Program-made: the position numbers and the translations under genes
Shown here: piece by piece, positions 43,454-52,603 of the stretch
How the letters are laid out: each line of letters begins with the position of its first letter
Position numbering within the stretch: the stretch's first letter is position 1
Notes under the pieces: generated by a model
Seen by the model: the letters and a program-made list of their open reading frames with translations, nothing else
Told to the model about the DNA's origin: nothing
Database searches by the model: none
Source of the DNA: Oscillospiraceae bacterium
GTDB taxonomy: Bacteria > Bacillota > Clostridia > Oscillospirales > Ruminococcaceae
NCBI GenBank assembly: GCA_015067185.1
Contig: SVMZ01000018.1
Span: 1-55,614 of the forward strand
Reading direction: 5' to 3'
Length of the DNA: 55,614 nt

Positions 43454-45505
43454 TCAATCTTTCAGGGTAATGGTTTCTCCCCTGTTTTCAACGGCTGTCT
43501 CTGTAACAGAACCATCATCGTGGTGCCAAAGAATGTGGTAATCCACGGCTTTGGGCATATCCGGGTAGGTACCTTCTCTGGGATGAATCGTCAGCACGTT
43601 ATCCTCAAGGGTCATAAGGGTTTGTGCATACTCTCCTTTTTCATAGCCGTAGGTAGCATAGTCATCCTCGTATAAGGTAAACGAGGTATCTTTGCCCGGA
43701 TAGATGTGGACATACAAAGTATTCGGACGATAATCGCGCAGAGAATGTGCCCAGTCCTGCATGACAACGATGGAGCCGGCACGAACAAAGAGGGAGCCGC
43801 CGCGGATGCCGGTGGGAGTGTCGATGAACTGCTTCGGGCCGGTATATTTTTTACCGGTGAAAAAGTCAAACCACTCATCTTCTTCCGGAAGAGTGATATG
43901 ATCATCGAATACAGAGACGAGGAAAGAATCTCCAAGCATATATTCATTGACGATGCTGTCGTAGCGGTCGGTGTGGAAATATTGCAGGCTCAGCGGACGC
44001 AACATCGGCAGCGAAGTGGTGTTGGCAATATGGGCATAGGCGTAGAGATAGGGGAAGAGTCTGGAGCGAAGCTGTGCATACCAACGATAGCATTCTTCTG
44101 CCTCATCGCCGCAATACCAGGGAAATTGCCAGTTGGCCCAGCCAAGATGCTGAGACCACGGTGCCAGAAAACCAAAATGAATTTTTTGTTTATCGTCGCA
44201 CTCCATGTCAAAAGAGGCATTGGAGTGACCGCACATGGCAAAGTTCATGAGGGAGAGCAGCACGGCACTGTCGCAGCCGGTATCGCCTGCCCAGGTAGCG
44301 GCATACTTTTGGGTTCCGGGATAGGTGCCGCAGGTATAAATCATGGCACGGCGGCCGGTATATTCGGCATATCCTTCCTTCATCTGTTTGGCATAGACGA
44401 CCGGATAGAGATTGCGGATCTCATCATCGGTATAGCGTCCCGCCCAGAGACGGTCGGGAAAGGGAATAACCTGTGAGGAGCCATCCAGTTTGAAGGCTTC
44501 AGCACCGTTGTCTACAAATTTTTTCAGGTGCTCGAACCAGGGCTCTCCCGCTTTCGTGACCTTATCCATACGGACGCCCTGATTTAGATGGGCATCGTTG
44601 ATTACAGCATTCGGATTATCGTTTGTTTCGTCTGCATAGGAGTCTCCCTCCTCTTTCCAGAAGAGGTCATAATCGCAGCAGAGCCACAGACTGAGCATAC
44701 GGCCCATCTGTTTCAGATTCCAGATGAAGGACCAGGAACCGTAATAATTCTCCGGTTGCCAATAGGGGATGGGAAAACGGTCGGAATTCCATTTTTTCTC
44801 GGTGGTGCTGTCGTAGTGTTTGGACATCCAGCTGGGTTCCAAACCGAGGATGTCACAGGGGATTTCCCTTTCCTTGAAACGCAGGGAGTCATCCAGCAGT
44901 GTGCGTGCAGTAGTTTCTTCGTTCAGAACAAACGTCAGACCATAGGCGCCTTTCGGGAGCATGACGGGACGGCCCATAACTTTGCCGGAAAGATACAATG
45001 CCTCATGCAGATCTTTGCCGCAGAAGACAATCAGATCCAAAGAACCTTTGTTGCAGGAGATTTGCAGCAGATCCGGAGTGGTAGCGGCAATGTCAAAGGT
45101 GTGCGCATAAGTGCAGTTAAGCAGAACGGCCCAACCGCGGGAACTCATCAGATAAGGAACGGGACCGTAGGAGGTGACGTTTGCCTGTTTCATAACGGCA
45201 ATTTTTCCGTGTTTTTCAAGAGAATCACGGGATTCGTCGCCCAGACCGAACATACGATCTGCCGGAGTGAGCGGGAGTTTAATGGAGAATCCGCCGTCTT
45301 CATCGGCAGACAGTGTGAAAGAGAGGGAATATCCGCGTTTCAGAACGGCAGTATTGGTTTCGCTGGAAGAGAGTGTTTCAGCAGGAACGCCGTCCGGCAT
45401 CAGGTTGATAATTTTATATTTGGAGAGAAGAGATTCTCTGGGCATACGGCCCTGCCAATGACGGATGCGGTAAATATTTTCTGAGAGTCTGGTGATTTCA
45501 GTCAT
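43454..45505 (-). CDS. Glycoside hydrolase family 31
   Basis: A 683-residue GH31 enzyme. The N-terminal beta-sandwich (about 1-190) has [15 protein letters not shown]. The barrel has the nucleophile Asp at D341 in EAFKLDGSS and the acid/base D408 in WAGDTGCDS. The C-terminal beta domains include [13 protein letters not shown] and [16 protein letters not shown]. There is no signal peptide, so it acts on imported oligosaccharides. GH31 covers alpha-glucosidases, alpha-xylosidases and sulfoquinovosidases; specificity is not settled here. AGGAGG lies 5 bases before the ATG at 45505. It is the first gene of a four-gene operon, with a promoter directly upstream. Confidence 0.88.
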   Translation of the reverse strand: MTEITRLSENIYRIRHWQGRMPRESLLSKYKIINLMPDGVPAETLSSSETNTAVLKRGYSLSFTLSADEDGGFSIKLPLTPADRMFGLGDESRDSLEKHGKIAVMKQANVTSYGPVPYLMSSRGWAVLLNCTYAHTFDIAATTPDLLQISCNKGSLDLIVFCGKDLHEALYLSGKVMGRPVMLPKGAYGLTFVLNEETTARTLLDDSLRFKEREIPCDILGLEPSWMSKHYDSTTEKKWNSDRFPIPYWQPENYYGSWSFIWNLKQMGRMLSLWLCCDYDLFWKEEGDSYADETNDNPNAVINDAHLNQGVRMDKVTKAGEPWFEHLKKFVDNGAEAFKLDGSSQVIPFPDRLWAGRYTDDEIRNLYPVVYAKQMKEGYAEYTGRRAMIYTCGTYPGTQKYAATWAGDTGCDSAVLLSLMNFAMCGHSNASFDMECDDKQKIHFGFLAPWSQHLGWANWQFPWYCGDEAEECYRWYAQLRSRLFPYLYAYAHIANTTSLPMLRPLSLQYFHTDRYDSIVNEYMLGDSFLVSVFDDHITLPEEDEWFDFFTGKKYTGPKQFIDTPTGIRGGSLFVRAGSIVVMQDWAHSLRDYRPNTLYVHIYPGKDTSFTLYEDDYATYGYEKGEYAQTLMTLEDNVLTIHPREGTYPDMPKAVDYHILWHHDDGSVTETAVENRGETITLKD

Positions 45506-45557
45506 GGCTTCCTCCTGTCGGCTGTGAAAAGCCCAAAGATTGGTTTGTCTTACCGCT

Positions 45558-45586
45558 ATTATAGCACGAACACCAACGGACGGCAA
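45558..45586 (-). promoter_or_regulatory. Promoter of the GH31 operon
   Basis: Read on the minus strand: TTGCCG (45581-45586), 17-base spacer, TATAAT (45558-45563) with an extended TG. Confidence 0.75.
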
Positions 45587-45608
45587 GGAGAGAAAAAGAG
45601 CCTTAAAT

Positions 45609-45650
45609 AAAAACGGTACAAAGTCTTTTGAGGCTTTGCACCGTTTGAGA
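45609..45650 (-). terminator. Terminator of the CD3324-family gene
   Basis: Read on the minus strand: a stem of about 14 bp with one mismatch, a 7-base loop, then TTTTTATTT. Confidence 0.75.
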
Positions 45651-45666
45651 ATATAAGATCACAAAA

Positions 45667-45927
45667 TCAGGTTTTGAGTATCCGTTTGATAGTTTCCTCC
45701 GAGAGGTAATATTCCTTTGCCAGATCGGAAATTTCCGCACCTGCACATTTTTTGGCCCGGATTTCTTTGTTGCGCTCATCCAACAATTGTCGGGCTCCTG
45801 ATCGGCTGCCCCATGCCCGTTGGATGTTTTGGGCAGGAGGAATATAGATTAACCCCTCACTCACGTAGGTGCGGAGCAGTTTGACCAACCACGGAGGAAG
45901 CTCCTTTTCAGCATTGATATATGACAT
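45667..45927 (-). CDS. CD3324 family helix-turn-helix protein
   Basis: An 86-residue protein of the small CD3324 family. The N-terminal half has the signature LLRTYVSEGLIYIP; the second half is a helix-turn-helix, LDERNKEIRAKKCAGAEISD then LAKEYYLSEETIKRIL, typical of DNA-binding proteins that control a nearby operon. GGAG lies 7-8 bases before the ATG at 45927. It lies between the GH31 operon and the DUF362/pncB unit; a strong hairpin precedes it. The target genes are unknown. Confidence 0.78.
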   Translation of the reverse strand: MSYINAEKELPPWLVKLLRTYVSEGLIYIPPAQNIQRAWGSRSGARQLLDERNKEIRAKKCAGAEISDLAKEYYLSEETIKRILKT

Positions 45928-45957
45928 TTGATCACTCCATAAAAAATTTTGACAGAG

Positions 45958-46026
45958 TGCAGCATATATCAAGAAAGCGGCATTACCGCTCTGTGCACTG
46001 CCGCTTATTTGTTGATATAAGCTGCA
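45958..46026. repeat. Long imperfect hairpin between the CD3324 and DUF362 genes
   Basis: TGCAGCATATATCAA (45958-45972) pairs with 46012-46026 at 14 of 15 positions. Inside it, AAGCGGCA (45975-45982) pairs with TGCCGCTT (45999-46006). The apex is 16 bases. On the minus strand it follows the DUF362 gene and may act as its terminator. Confidence 0.7.
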
Positions 46027-46073
46027 CAGAGCAAAACAGGTGAATTGTGGCCTTCTTTAACAGAGAGATACAT
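46005..46073 (-). CDS. Possible 22-residue microprotein
   Basis: A 22-codon frame with GAGGAG 8 bases before the ATG at 46073. It begins 37 bases after the DUF362 stop and its stop codon falls inside the large hairpin. The peptide starts MYLSVKEGHN. I do not recognise it; it may be a chance frame. Confidence 0.25.
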   Translation of the reverse strand: MYLSVKEGHNSPVLLCAAYINK

Positions 46074-46109
46074 AAACTCATCTCCTCTTAAGGTTATTGG
46101 GAAACAAGA

Positions 46110-47195
46110 TTATTCAACAATATCAAGGGTATATTCTTTTTCGCCGAGACCGACCTTTTCAAGGGCATCAATCTGGATATAGGGGTCTTTACCATGGAGA
46201 CGCTGGAAGAGATGTCCTTCTGTGCCAAGCTCCATACCGGCGGGAACTCCTTCGGGATTGAGACGTTCAAATTTAATGGCATCGAGGGTGGCGGTCTCCA
46301 GTGCTACCATATCCCAGCCGGCGAGAATACCGATATCGGGAACCAGGGAGGGAGTAGTCATGCCCCAACAGTCGCAGAGTGCGGTAATGGCAGTGAGAAC
46401 ATTGATATAGAACACATTACCCGGTTCAAAGCAGTCCACAACCGTCTTGGTGCAGAGGGCCATGCCCATCTGGAAATCGGCATAATCGTGAGAATCCAGC
46501 GTGATGGCATCGGCAGGACAAACCTTTACGCAATGCTGACAGTTGGTGCAGTTGTGGTAGAATACCTTGTAGTTTCCGTTGTCATCGAAGCTGTTGGCAT
46601 GATGGTTGCAGGCATCGATACACTGACCGCAATGAATGCATTTTTCGCTGTCCCATACAAGTCCGCCTTCCAGCGCATGGATCTCGTGTCTGGTGCGGTC
46701 GGTTACGCAACCCATGGCGATGTTTTTGCAGGCACCACCAAGACCGCAGGCACCGTGTCCTTTAACGTGAGAGAAATCGATGAGGAAATCGGCATCGTGG
46801 ATATGACCGGCTACATCCACATGCTTAAAGGTGCGGAAGTCCACATCTTTGGTGTAGAAGTATTTTCCGAAATAACCACAGGCATCCACAATGGGACATC
46901 CGAGGATACCATCGGTATAGCCGCGATTTTCCGGGTGACGGTCAGCAACATAGTGATCGGTAATAAAACATTTTCCGCCATTCTTCTGGACAAAGGAAAC
47001 AAGAATACGGATAAACACTGGCGGAATGGTAGAGAAGGTGAGGTTATCGCCTACATGCATTTTGATGGCAACTACCTTTCCGTTCACCTTTTCAGCAAGA
47101 CCGGAAGCTGCGAGCATACGCTCGAATTTTGCGGGAAGAGTCTGAGAGGCGTCATAGCGGGTAAAAGCCATGGGTGCAAATTGAAGTTTTGCCAT
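46110..47195 (-). CDS. DUF362 protein with a 2[4Fe-4S] ferredoxin domain
   Basis: A 361-residue protein. The N-terminal DUF362 domain includes VVAIKMHVGD (about 41-50), HYVADRHPENRGYTD (about 81-95) and FSHVKGHGACGLGGACKNI (about 141-159), the last being a strong family signature. Two 4Fe-4S motifs follow: CIHCGQCIDACN (about 186-197; the usual final Pro is Asn) and CTNCQHCVKVCP (about 215-226). It is cytoplasmic. The role is unknown; related proteins serve as electron carriers or maturation factors. AGGAGG lies 9 bases before the ATG. It follows pncB by 20 bases, so it is the second gene of that operon. Confidence 0.82.
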   Translation of the reverse strand: MAKLQFAPMAFTRYDASQTLPAKFERMLAASGLAEKVNGKVVAIKMHVGDNLTFSTIPPVFIRILVSFVQKNGGKCFITDHYVADRHPENRGYTDGILGCPIVDACGYFGKYFYTKDVDFRTFKHVDVAGHIHDADFLIDFSHVKGHGACGLGGACKNIAMGCVTDRTRHEIHALEGGLVWDSEKCIHCGQCIDACNHHANSFDDNGNYKVFYHNCTNCQHCVKVCPADAITLDSHDYADFQMGMALCTKTVVDCFEPGNVFYINVLTAITALCDCWGMTTPSLVPDIGILAGWDMVALETATLDAIKFERLNPEGVPAGMELGTEGHLFQRLHGKDPYIQIDALEKVGLGEKEYTLDIVE

Positions 47196-47215
47196 AATAT
47201 AGATCCTCCTGAATA

Positions 47216-48715
47216 TTATTTTTTGTTTTCTTCATTGTGATAGGTTTTAAGATTGAGGTTGGATAGAAGATCGCGCTTGATCTCCCAAAGCTTGTCGGAA
47301 AGATCCACATAGTACCTGTGTGGATGTTCAAAGCGTTTCACCTCTTCCCAGAGGGAATCCACCTGCTGCCTGCAGTATTCTTTGATCTCGCTGAGAGCCG
47401 GAGATTCATATACGCAGCGGCCCTGTTCAAAGATGGGAACCAGCATGCGTTTGGAATAGACGTTATCAAGAGATTTCCGCTTCCAGGTGGCAACAGGATC
47501 ATAGATAACCACTGGCTGAGAGGTATCGGGCTCTTCGTCGTAGAGACAGACATAGTCGGCCACTGCTTCATGGGTATCTTTGTTATAGAAACGGTAGAAA
47601 GTTTTGAAATCCGGATTGGTGATTTTTTCAATGGTTTCACTGACTTTGATTTTGGGGATGTATCTACCATCCTCAAGAATGGCCGTAAGCTTATAGACAC
47701 CGCCGAATACGGGGGAACTCTTGGAGGTAATGAGATTTTCGCCGACACCAAAGAGGTCAATTTTGGCACCCTGAAGCAGCAGGTCGCGAATGATGACTTC
47801 ATCCAGAGAATTGGAGGCAACGATCTTGACATAGTCAAACCCTGCATCATCCAGCATTTTGCGGGCTTTTTTGGAGAGATAAGCCAAGTCTCCGCTGTCA
47901 AGACGGATTCCCTTGGGTTTGTAGCCGTTGGGGATAAGCACCTCGTTAAATACCTTGATGGCGTTGGGAACACCGAAAGAGAGGACGTTGTAGGTATCTA
48001 CCAGCAGGGTACAGTTTTCGGGATAAATCTCAGCATATTTTTTAAAAGCATCGTACTCGCTGTCAAACATCTGGATCCAGCTGTGTGCCATGGTGCCAAC
48101 AGCAGGGATATTGTAATCTCTGTCGGAGATGGTGCAGGCAGTGGCATCACAGCCGCCGATATAGGCAGCTCTTGCGCCGAGGATGGCGGCATCATAGCTC
48201 TGAGCACGGCGGGAGCCAAACTCAAAGACAGAACGGTTCTGTGCGGCTCTGACAATGCGGTTAGCCTTGGTGGCGACAAGAGACTGATGGTTGATGGTGA
48301 GCAGAACCATGGTCTCAATAAGCTGTGCCTGAATAATGGGGCCACGGATAACGATAATCGGTTCATTCGGAAAAATCGGGGTTCCCTCTTTTACAGACCA
48401 TACATCGCATTCAAATTTGAAGTTGACCAGATAATCGAGAAACTTTTCACTGAACTGATGTTTGCTGCGCAGATATTCAATATCTTTTTCTGTAAAGCTA
48501 AGGTTTTTAAGATACTCAATCAGCTGCTCCAGACCGGCGAAAAGGGCAAAACCGCCGCCGTCGGGAATGGTTCGGAAAAACATATCGAACACGGCAATTT
48601 TATCGCCAACCCCGTGTTCAAGGTACCCGTTGGCCATGGTAAGTTCATAGAAATCGGTGAGCATTGTCAGGTTACGCGAGGAGAGCTCGTTTCTGATCAG
48701 TTCGGTTGTATCCAT
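47216..48715 (-). CDS. pncB: Nicotinate phosphoribosyltransferase
   Basis: The NAD salvage enzyme that makes nicotinate mononucleotide from nicotinate and PRPP with ATP. At 499 residues it has the usual length. Recognised blocks are LTDFYELTMANGY (about 19-31), FEFGSRRAQSYD (about 165-176), GTMAHSWIQ (about 209-217) and KGIRLDSGDLAYLSKKAR (about 273-290). The C-terminal 110 residues are the helical extension of the Gram-positive form. GAAGG lies about 10 bases before the ATG. It is the first gene of an operon with the DUF362 protein. Together with pnuC it points to dependence on imported NAD precursors. Confidence 0.95.
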   Translation of the reverse strand: MDTTELIRNELSSRNLTMLTDFYELTMANGYLEHGVGDKIAVFDMFFRTIPDGGGFALFAGLEQLIEYLKNLSFTEKDIEYLRSKHQFSEKFLDYLVNFKFECDVWSVKEGTPIFPNEPIIVIRGPIIQAQLIETMVLLTINHQSLVATKANRIVRAAQNRSVFEFGSRRAQSYDAAILGARAAYIGGCDATACTISDRDYNIPAVGTMAHSWIQMFDSEYDAFKKYAEIYPENCTLLVDTYNVLSFGVPNAIKVFNEVLIPNGYKPKGIRLDSGDLAYLSKKARKMLDDAGFDYVKIVASNSLDEVIIRDLLLQGAKIDLFGVGENLITSKSSPVFGGVYKLTAILEDGRYIPKIKVSETIEKITNPDFKTFYRFYNKDTHEAVADYVCLYDEEPDTSQPVVIYDPVATWKRKSLDNVYSKRMLVPIFEQGRCVYESPALSEIKEYCRQQVDSLWEEVKRFEHPHRYYVDLSDKLWEIKRDLLSNLNLKTYHNEENKK

Positions 48716-48816
48716 TTGGTTTTTACCTTCTTTTATTGTATAGATTAGGTTGATATCGGGTTTGGTATATTATATCATAAAATGCTGCGAAAGCGAAGAG
48801 ATTGAGAAGAAAAGAA

Positions 48817-49572
48817 CTATTTTCTTCCGGCAAGCGCATGGCTGAGTGCGGAGACACTTTCATATCCGACAAAGCGTGCAGCATCGGTTACCGAGGTGCC
48901 GGAAGAAATATAGGCGGAAGCCACATTAAGCCGGTGGCTTCGGATATACTGATAGGGGGTTATACCCACTTCGCGCCGGAAGAGTCGGATAAAATGACTA
49001 ATGTCAAGGTGGAGAAGCGAGGCAAGCTCTTCATTGTCCGGAATATCCAGCGAACCATCCGGGTGGGTGGCATGAATGCGGTCCATCACCGATTCAATAC
49101 GGGGATCCCGTGAGAAAGTGTATCCGGTAACGGTGCATAACTGCCGCAAAAGTCCCGGAAACAAGGCTTTGATGGTATCGGTATTCTCCTGCATATGGAG
49201 ATGATTTTTGTCTGAAAGCAGTTCTTCCAGCGCTTTGACAGTATACCGAAGGGCAGCCAACCGGTGATCGTTGGCTGCGGAGGAAAGATCAACCTGTCCC
49301 GCTTTGCCGGAGCGCAGCGGCGGCGTGAGAGAAAAATCGAAAAACATATGATCAAGAGGATCAGAATCCAGTTGATATGCGCGGAAATTGGATTTGATGG
49401 GAAGAAGATAAATGTTTCCCGGCAGAAATTGACGCTGTGTTTCTCCATCAAAATACCATCCGCTGCCGGAATAGACCACATAGATCCGGTTGCAGTCTCT
49501 CATTTTTGTAAAATTCCACCCCGGAGGTGCCAGACATCGGCCAAAATTATAAAGGTAAGGTTCATCAATCAT
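48817..49572 (-). CDS. AraC family transcriptional regulator
   Basis: A 251-residue regulator. The N-terminal half (about 1-150) is a cupin-type sugar-sensing domain, with PGNIYLLPI and a FDFSLT strand. The C-terminal pair of helix-turn-helix units (about 160-250) has LASLLHLDISHFIRLFRREV and the family motif GITPYQYIRSHRLNVA. The last helix is followed by the FVGYESVSALSHAL segment. GGAG lies 9 bases before the ATG at 49572. It is divergent from the GH29 fucosidase gene, with a 136-base shared region, so control of that gene is the natural guess. Confidence 0.88.
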   Translation of the reverse strand: MIDEPYLYNFGRCLAPPGWNFTKMRDCNRIYVVYSGSGWYFDGETQRQFLPGNIYLLPIKSNFRAYQLDSDPLDHMFFDFSLTPPLRSGKAGQVDLSSAANDHRLAALRYTVKALEELLSDKNHLHMQENTDTIKALFPGLLRQLCTVTGYTFSRDPRIESVMDRIHATHPDGSLDIPDNEELASLLHLDISHFIRLFRREVGITPYQYIRSHRLNVASAYISSGTSVTDAARFVGYESVSALSHALAGRK

Positions 49573-49708
49573 AATATACCGCTCCAAAGTCGATTTCAAA
49601 CAAATAAAAGTCAATTGTAAACATTGCAAACCAGAAAAAATTGCACTAAAATTTATAATAGAAATTATAGCATGATACCGCCTGTAATTCAACAGAAGGA
49701 GTGTAAAT
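49573..49708. promoter_or_regulatory. Divergent regulatory region between araC and the GH29 gene
   Basis: AT-rich, with TATAAT-like and TTTACA/TTGCAC-like boxes on both strands. No single pair of hexamers is convincing, as is common for activator-dependent promoters. Confidence 0.5.
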
Positions 49709-51028
49709 ATGAGTGTTATTTTGAGCAAATCGGAATATGAAGAGCAGATTGCTGCATCACGAGACCGCCGCATGGCATGGTGGAGGGAGGCAAGGTTTGG
49801 AATGTTTGTGCATTTTGGCTTGTATTCACAGGTGGGACGCAATGAATGGCTTCAGGCGCTTGAGAGTATTCCCGTGGAGGAATATGAGAAGCTTGCCGAT
49901 AGCTTTGCACCAAAACCGGGAGCTCCCAGAGAGTGGGCTATGCTTGCCAAAGCGGCAGGCATGAAGTATATGGTGCTCACCACCAGACACCATGAAGGAT
50001 TTTCGCTGTGGGATTCTAAGGTCAATCCCTACAACTCGGTGAATTATGGTCCCCACCGGGATATTGTCAAAGAATTTGTGGACGCCTGCCGGGAATTCGA
50101 TCTAAAAATCGGGTTCTATTCCTCACTGATGGACTGGCACCATCCCGATGGTTGGAGATGTGCTGTGGACGAAGCGGCGCGCTGCCGGTTCCTCGATTAT
50201 ATTGAAGCACTCAATACAGAGCTGCTTACCAACTACGGAAAAATTGATATTTTGTGGTATGATGTTTCCCAGCCGTTGCAAAGCTGGGAGGGATGGAATT
50301 CCCTTGCGCGCAATCAGCGTCTTCGTGAGCTGCAGCCGGATATTATCATCAACGACCGCAGCCGTCTGGCAGAAGATTTCGGTACGCCGGAGGAACATGT
50401 CACCGCTTCAGAGCGCGACTGGGAGGCCTGCATGACCTTTAACGGTATTTCGTGGGGATATCTGGATGAAGAACAAGTCAGAGGATACTCATACAATGCG
50501 CCCCGAATACTAAAAATGCTGAATACCTGCTGTAAGGGCGGCGGAAATCTGCTGCTGAATATCGGACCCAAACCGGATGGTTCTGTTCCATCTGATGCGG
50601 TCACTCCTCTCACGGAAGTAGGAGAATGGCTGTCACGCAACGGGGAGGTAGTATACGGCCGCAGACTTGGAAAATGGGATCGCTTTGGTTGGAATGGCGG
50701 GGCCAACGGTATTTCCTCTGTCAGTTGTTCCGAAGACGGAAAGACCTGCTATCTTTGGTGCTGGATCTGGCCAAAAGGCGGATCTATGGCAATTGGCGGA
50801 TACTTTGACGCTCCGCGTAAAGTGAGCATTTTGTCCACCGGGGAAGAGATTCGGTTTAGTCATGATGGGCATCGTATTATTCTGGAGGGACTCCCTGAAA
50901 AATGCCCGGATCCATCCGGCATTGCAGTTATCAAGCTGGAATTTAATGATGTACCGGAATATCATTCTTATGGGCGCTATCCGCAGATGAATGAGGGCAG
51001 GCAGTACAAAACCAAAAACAAAAGATAA
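49709..51028 (+). CDS. GH29 alpha-L-fucosidase
   Basis: A 439-residue GH29 enzyme that removes alpha-linked L-fucose. The barrel begins WWREARFGMFVHFGLYS (about 24-40), then TTRHHEGFSLWDSK (about 91-104), and the nucleophile Asp is D185 in IDILWYDVS. The C-terminal beta-sandwich (about 330-430) is short. There is no signal peptide, so it is intracellular. The specificity (alpha-1,2, 1,3/4 or 1,6) cannot be told. GGAG lies about 6-7 bases before the ATG. It is under the divergent AraC regulator. With the GH31, GH43 and sialidase-fold proteins it points to use of host or dietary glycans. Confidence 0.9.
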   Translation: MSVILSKSEYEEQIAASRDRRMAWWREARFGMFVHFGLYSQVGRNEWLQALESIPVEEYEKLADSFAPKPGAPREWAMLAKAAGMKYMVLTTRHHEGFSLWDSKVNPYNSVNYGPHRDIVKEFVDACREFDLKIGFYSSLMDWHHPDGWRCAVDEAARCRFLDYIEALNTELLTNYGKIDILWYDVSQPLQSWEGWNSLARNQRLRELQPDIIINDRSRLAEDFGTPEEHVTASERDWEACMTFNGISWGYLDEEQVRGYSYNAPRILKMLNTCCKGGGNLLLNIGPKPDGSVPSDAVTPLTEVGEWLSRNGEVVYGRRLGKWDRFGWNGGANGISSVSCSEDGKTCYLWCWIWPKGGSMAIGGYFDAPRKVSILSTGEEIRFSHDGHRIILEGLPEKCPDPSGIAVIKLEFNDVPEYHSYGRYPQMNEGRQYKTKNKR

Positions 51029-51038
51029 CAACAGACCA

Positions 51039-51070
51039 AAGGGATCACAGAAAATGTGATCCCTTCTTTA
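51039..51070 (+). terminator. Terminator after the fucosidase gene
   Basis: An 11-bp perfect stem (51039-51049 with 51055-51065) with a GAAAA loop, then CTTTATG. Confidence 0.8.
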
Positions 51071-51100
51071 TGTGAATCAGATGAGATCGGTAAAAAATGT

Positions 51101-51129
51101 TTTACTACGCAGGGAGAATGTGGTATAAT
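51101..51129 (+). promoter_or_regulatory. Promoter of the first M20 gene
   Basis: TTTACT (51101-51106), 17-base spacer, TATAAT (51124-51129) with an extended TG. Confidence 0.75.
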
Positions 51130-51166
51130 AAATGAAAAGTAAACCTGTAAAGTGAGGGCGGAGACA

Positions 51167-52537
51167 ATGACAGAGAGACAACAGCTGCTTGTGAAAAATG
51201 TGGATAACCACCGACAGATGATACTGGAGGCGGAAAGATGGCTTTGGCAGCATCCGCAAACTGGTTATACGGAATGGGAGGCCCATGCCTACCTGAAAGA
51301 AAGATTTGAAAAGCTGGGATATATTCTGACCGAAGCAGGCGATATTCCAGGATTTTATACCGATTTGGATACCGGAAAACAGGGCCCAACCCTGTGTATT
51401 ATGGGAGAACTGGATGCCCTGGATATTGCGGGACATCCCGAATCTGTCAACGGTATGACTCATTGCTGCGGACATCATGGACAGGGTGCAGCGTTGCTGG
51501 GTATTGCAGCAGCATTGAAAGAGCCGGGGGCATTGGATGGCCTTTGCGGTAAGATCAGACTGATGGCTGTGCCGGCAGAGGAGATGATTCAGCTGGGATT
51601 CCGCGAAGAGCTTCGCAAAAAGGGTATCATCAAATATTTCGGTGGTAAGCAGGAATTTATGGCAAGAGGATATTTTGATGGTGTGGATCTCGCGATGATA
51701 ACTCATGGTGGCACGGAAAATAATGATGATAACTATGATTTTCGCTGTAATGCCAGTTATAACGGCTGTGTTACCAAACGGATGACATATAAAGGAAAGG
51801 CAGCTCACGCAGGAGGATCGCCAAACCGCGGCATCAATGCACAGTATGCGGCAATGCTGGGACTTCAGGCCTGCAATGATCTGCGCGAAACCTTTGTCGA
51901 TGCTGAAACAGTTCGGTTCCATCCGATTATGCTGGGAGTAAAGAGCGCAGTGAATATCATTCCGGATGAGATGAAGATCGAGAGCTATGTCAGAGGAAAA
52001 ACCATAGAGGCCATCAAGCGCGAAAACAAAAAGATAAACCGTGCGCTGACCGGTGCAGCATTGGCGATGGGTTGCGAACTTGAACTGAACGATCGCCCTG
52101 GTTATTCTCCTGAAAATGAAGATCCGCGTATGATGAAACTGGCAGAACAATGCTGCATTGATCTTGTTGGTAAAGAACGGGTGGCATTCGATTATAGCAG
52201 TCACAGCACCGGCTCTTCGGATTTTGGTGATGTAACAATGGTTATGCCAGGTCTTCAATTTATGGTGATGGGAGCTGTAGGAACAGTACATAGTCTGGCT
52301 TATCATGTCAAAGATGCGGAACGTCTGTGCGTCAATTCCGCAAAGGCTCAGTTGTTTGTGGTGGATGCGCTGCTTTCCAATAATGCGGCAGAGGCAAAAG
52401 AAATTATTGCGGAGTATAAGCCGCAGTATCCTTCTATCAAGGAGTTTTTGGAAGAGCTGGATGGTTTTATCATGGATAAAAACGCGGTGGTATATGATGA
52501 GAACGGCAACGCTACCGTGGATTTCCAAAAAGTCTGA
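51167..52537 (+). CDS. M20 family amidohydrolase, copy A
   Basis: A 456-residue M20/M28-type metallo-amidohydrolase, similar to AbgB-like or aminoacylase enzymes. The metal ligands can be read in order: MGELDALD (about 82-89), CCGHHGQG (about 102-109), VPAEEM (about 137-142) and the last His in VGTVHSLAY. The dimerisation domain (about 195-315) is present. There is no signal peptide. GAGGG lies 8 bases before the ATG. It is followed by a near-copy 67 bases on that has its own promoter. The substrate may be an N-acyl or aminobenzoyl amino acid; this is a family guess. Confidence 0.85.
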   Translation: MTERQQLLVKNVDNHRQMILEAERWLWQHPQTGYTEWEAHAYLKERFEKLGYILTEAGDIPGFYTDLDTGKQGPTLCIMGELDALDIAGHPESVNGMTHCCGHHGQGAALLGIAAALKEPGALDGLCGKIRLMAVPAEEMIQLGFREELRKKGIIKYFGGKQEFMARGYFDGVDLAMITHGGTENNDDNYDFRCNASYNGCVTKRMTYKGKAAHAGGSPNRGINAQYAAMLGLQACNDLRETFVDAETVRFHPIMLGVKSAVNIIPDEMKIESYVRGKTIEAIKRENKKINRALTGAALAMGCELELNDRPGYSPENEDPRMMKLAEQCCIDLVGKERVAFDYSSHSTGSSDFGDVTMVMPGLQFMVMGAVGTVHSLAYHVKDAERLCVNSAKAQLFVVDALLSNNAAEAKEIIAEYKPQYPSIKEFLEELDGFIMDKNAVVYDENGNATVDFQKV

Positions 52538-52566
52538 TTCAATGAGGATATTTAGTGTGATATAAT
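52538..52566 (+). promoter_or_regulatory. Promoter of the second M20 gene
   Basis: TTCAAT (52538-52543), 17-base spacer, TATAAT (52561-52566) with an extended TG. The pattern repeats that of the first copy. Confidence 0.65.
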
Positions 52567-52603
52567 GGTGTACTGGTGATTTTGCAAAGTGAGGGTGACG
52601 TGT

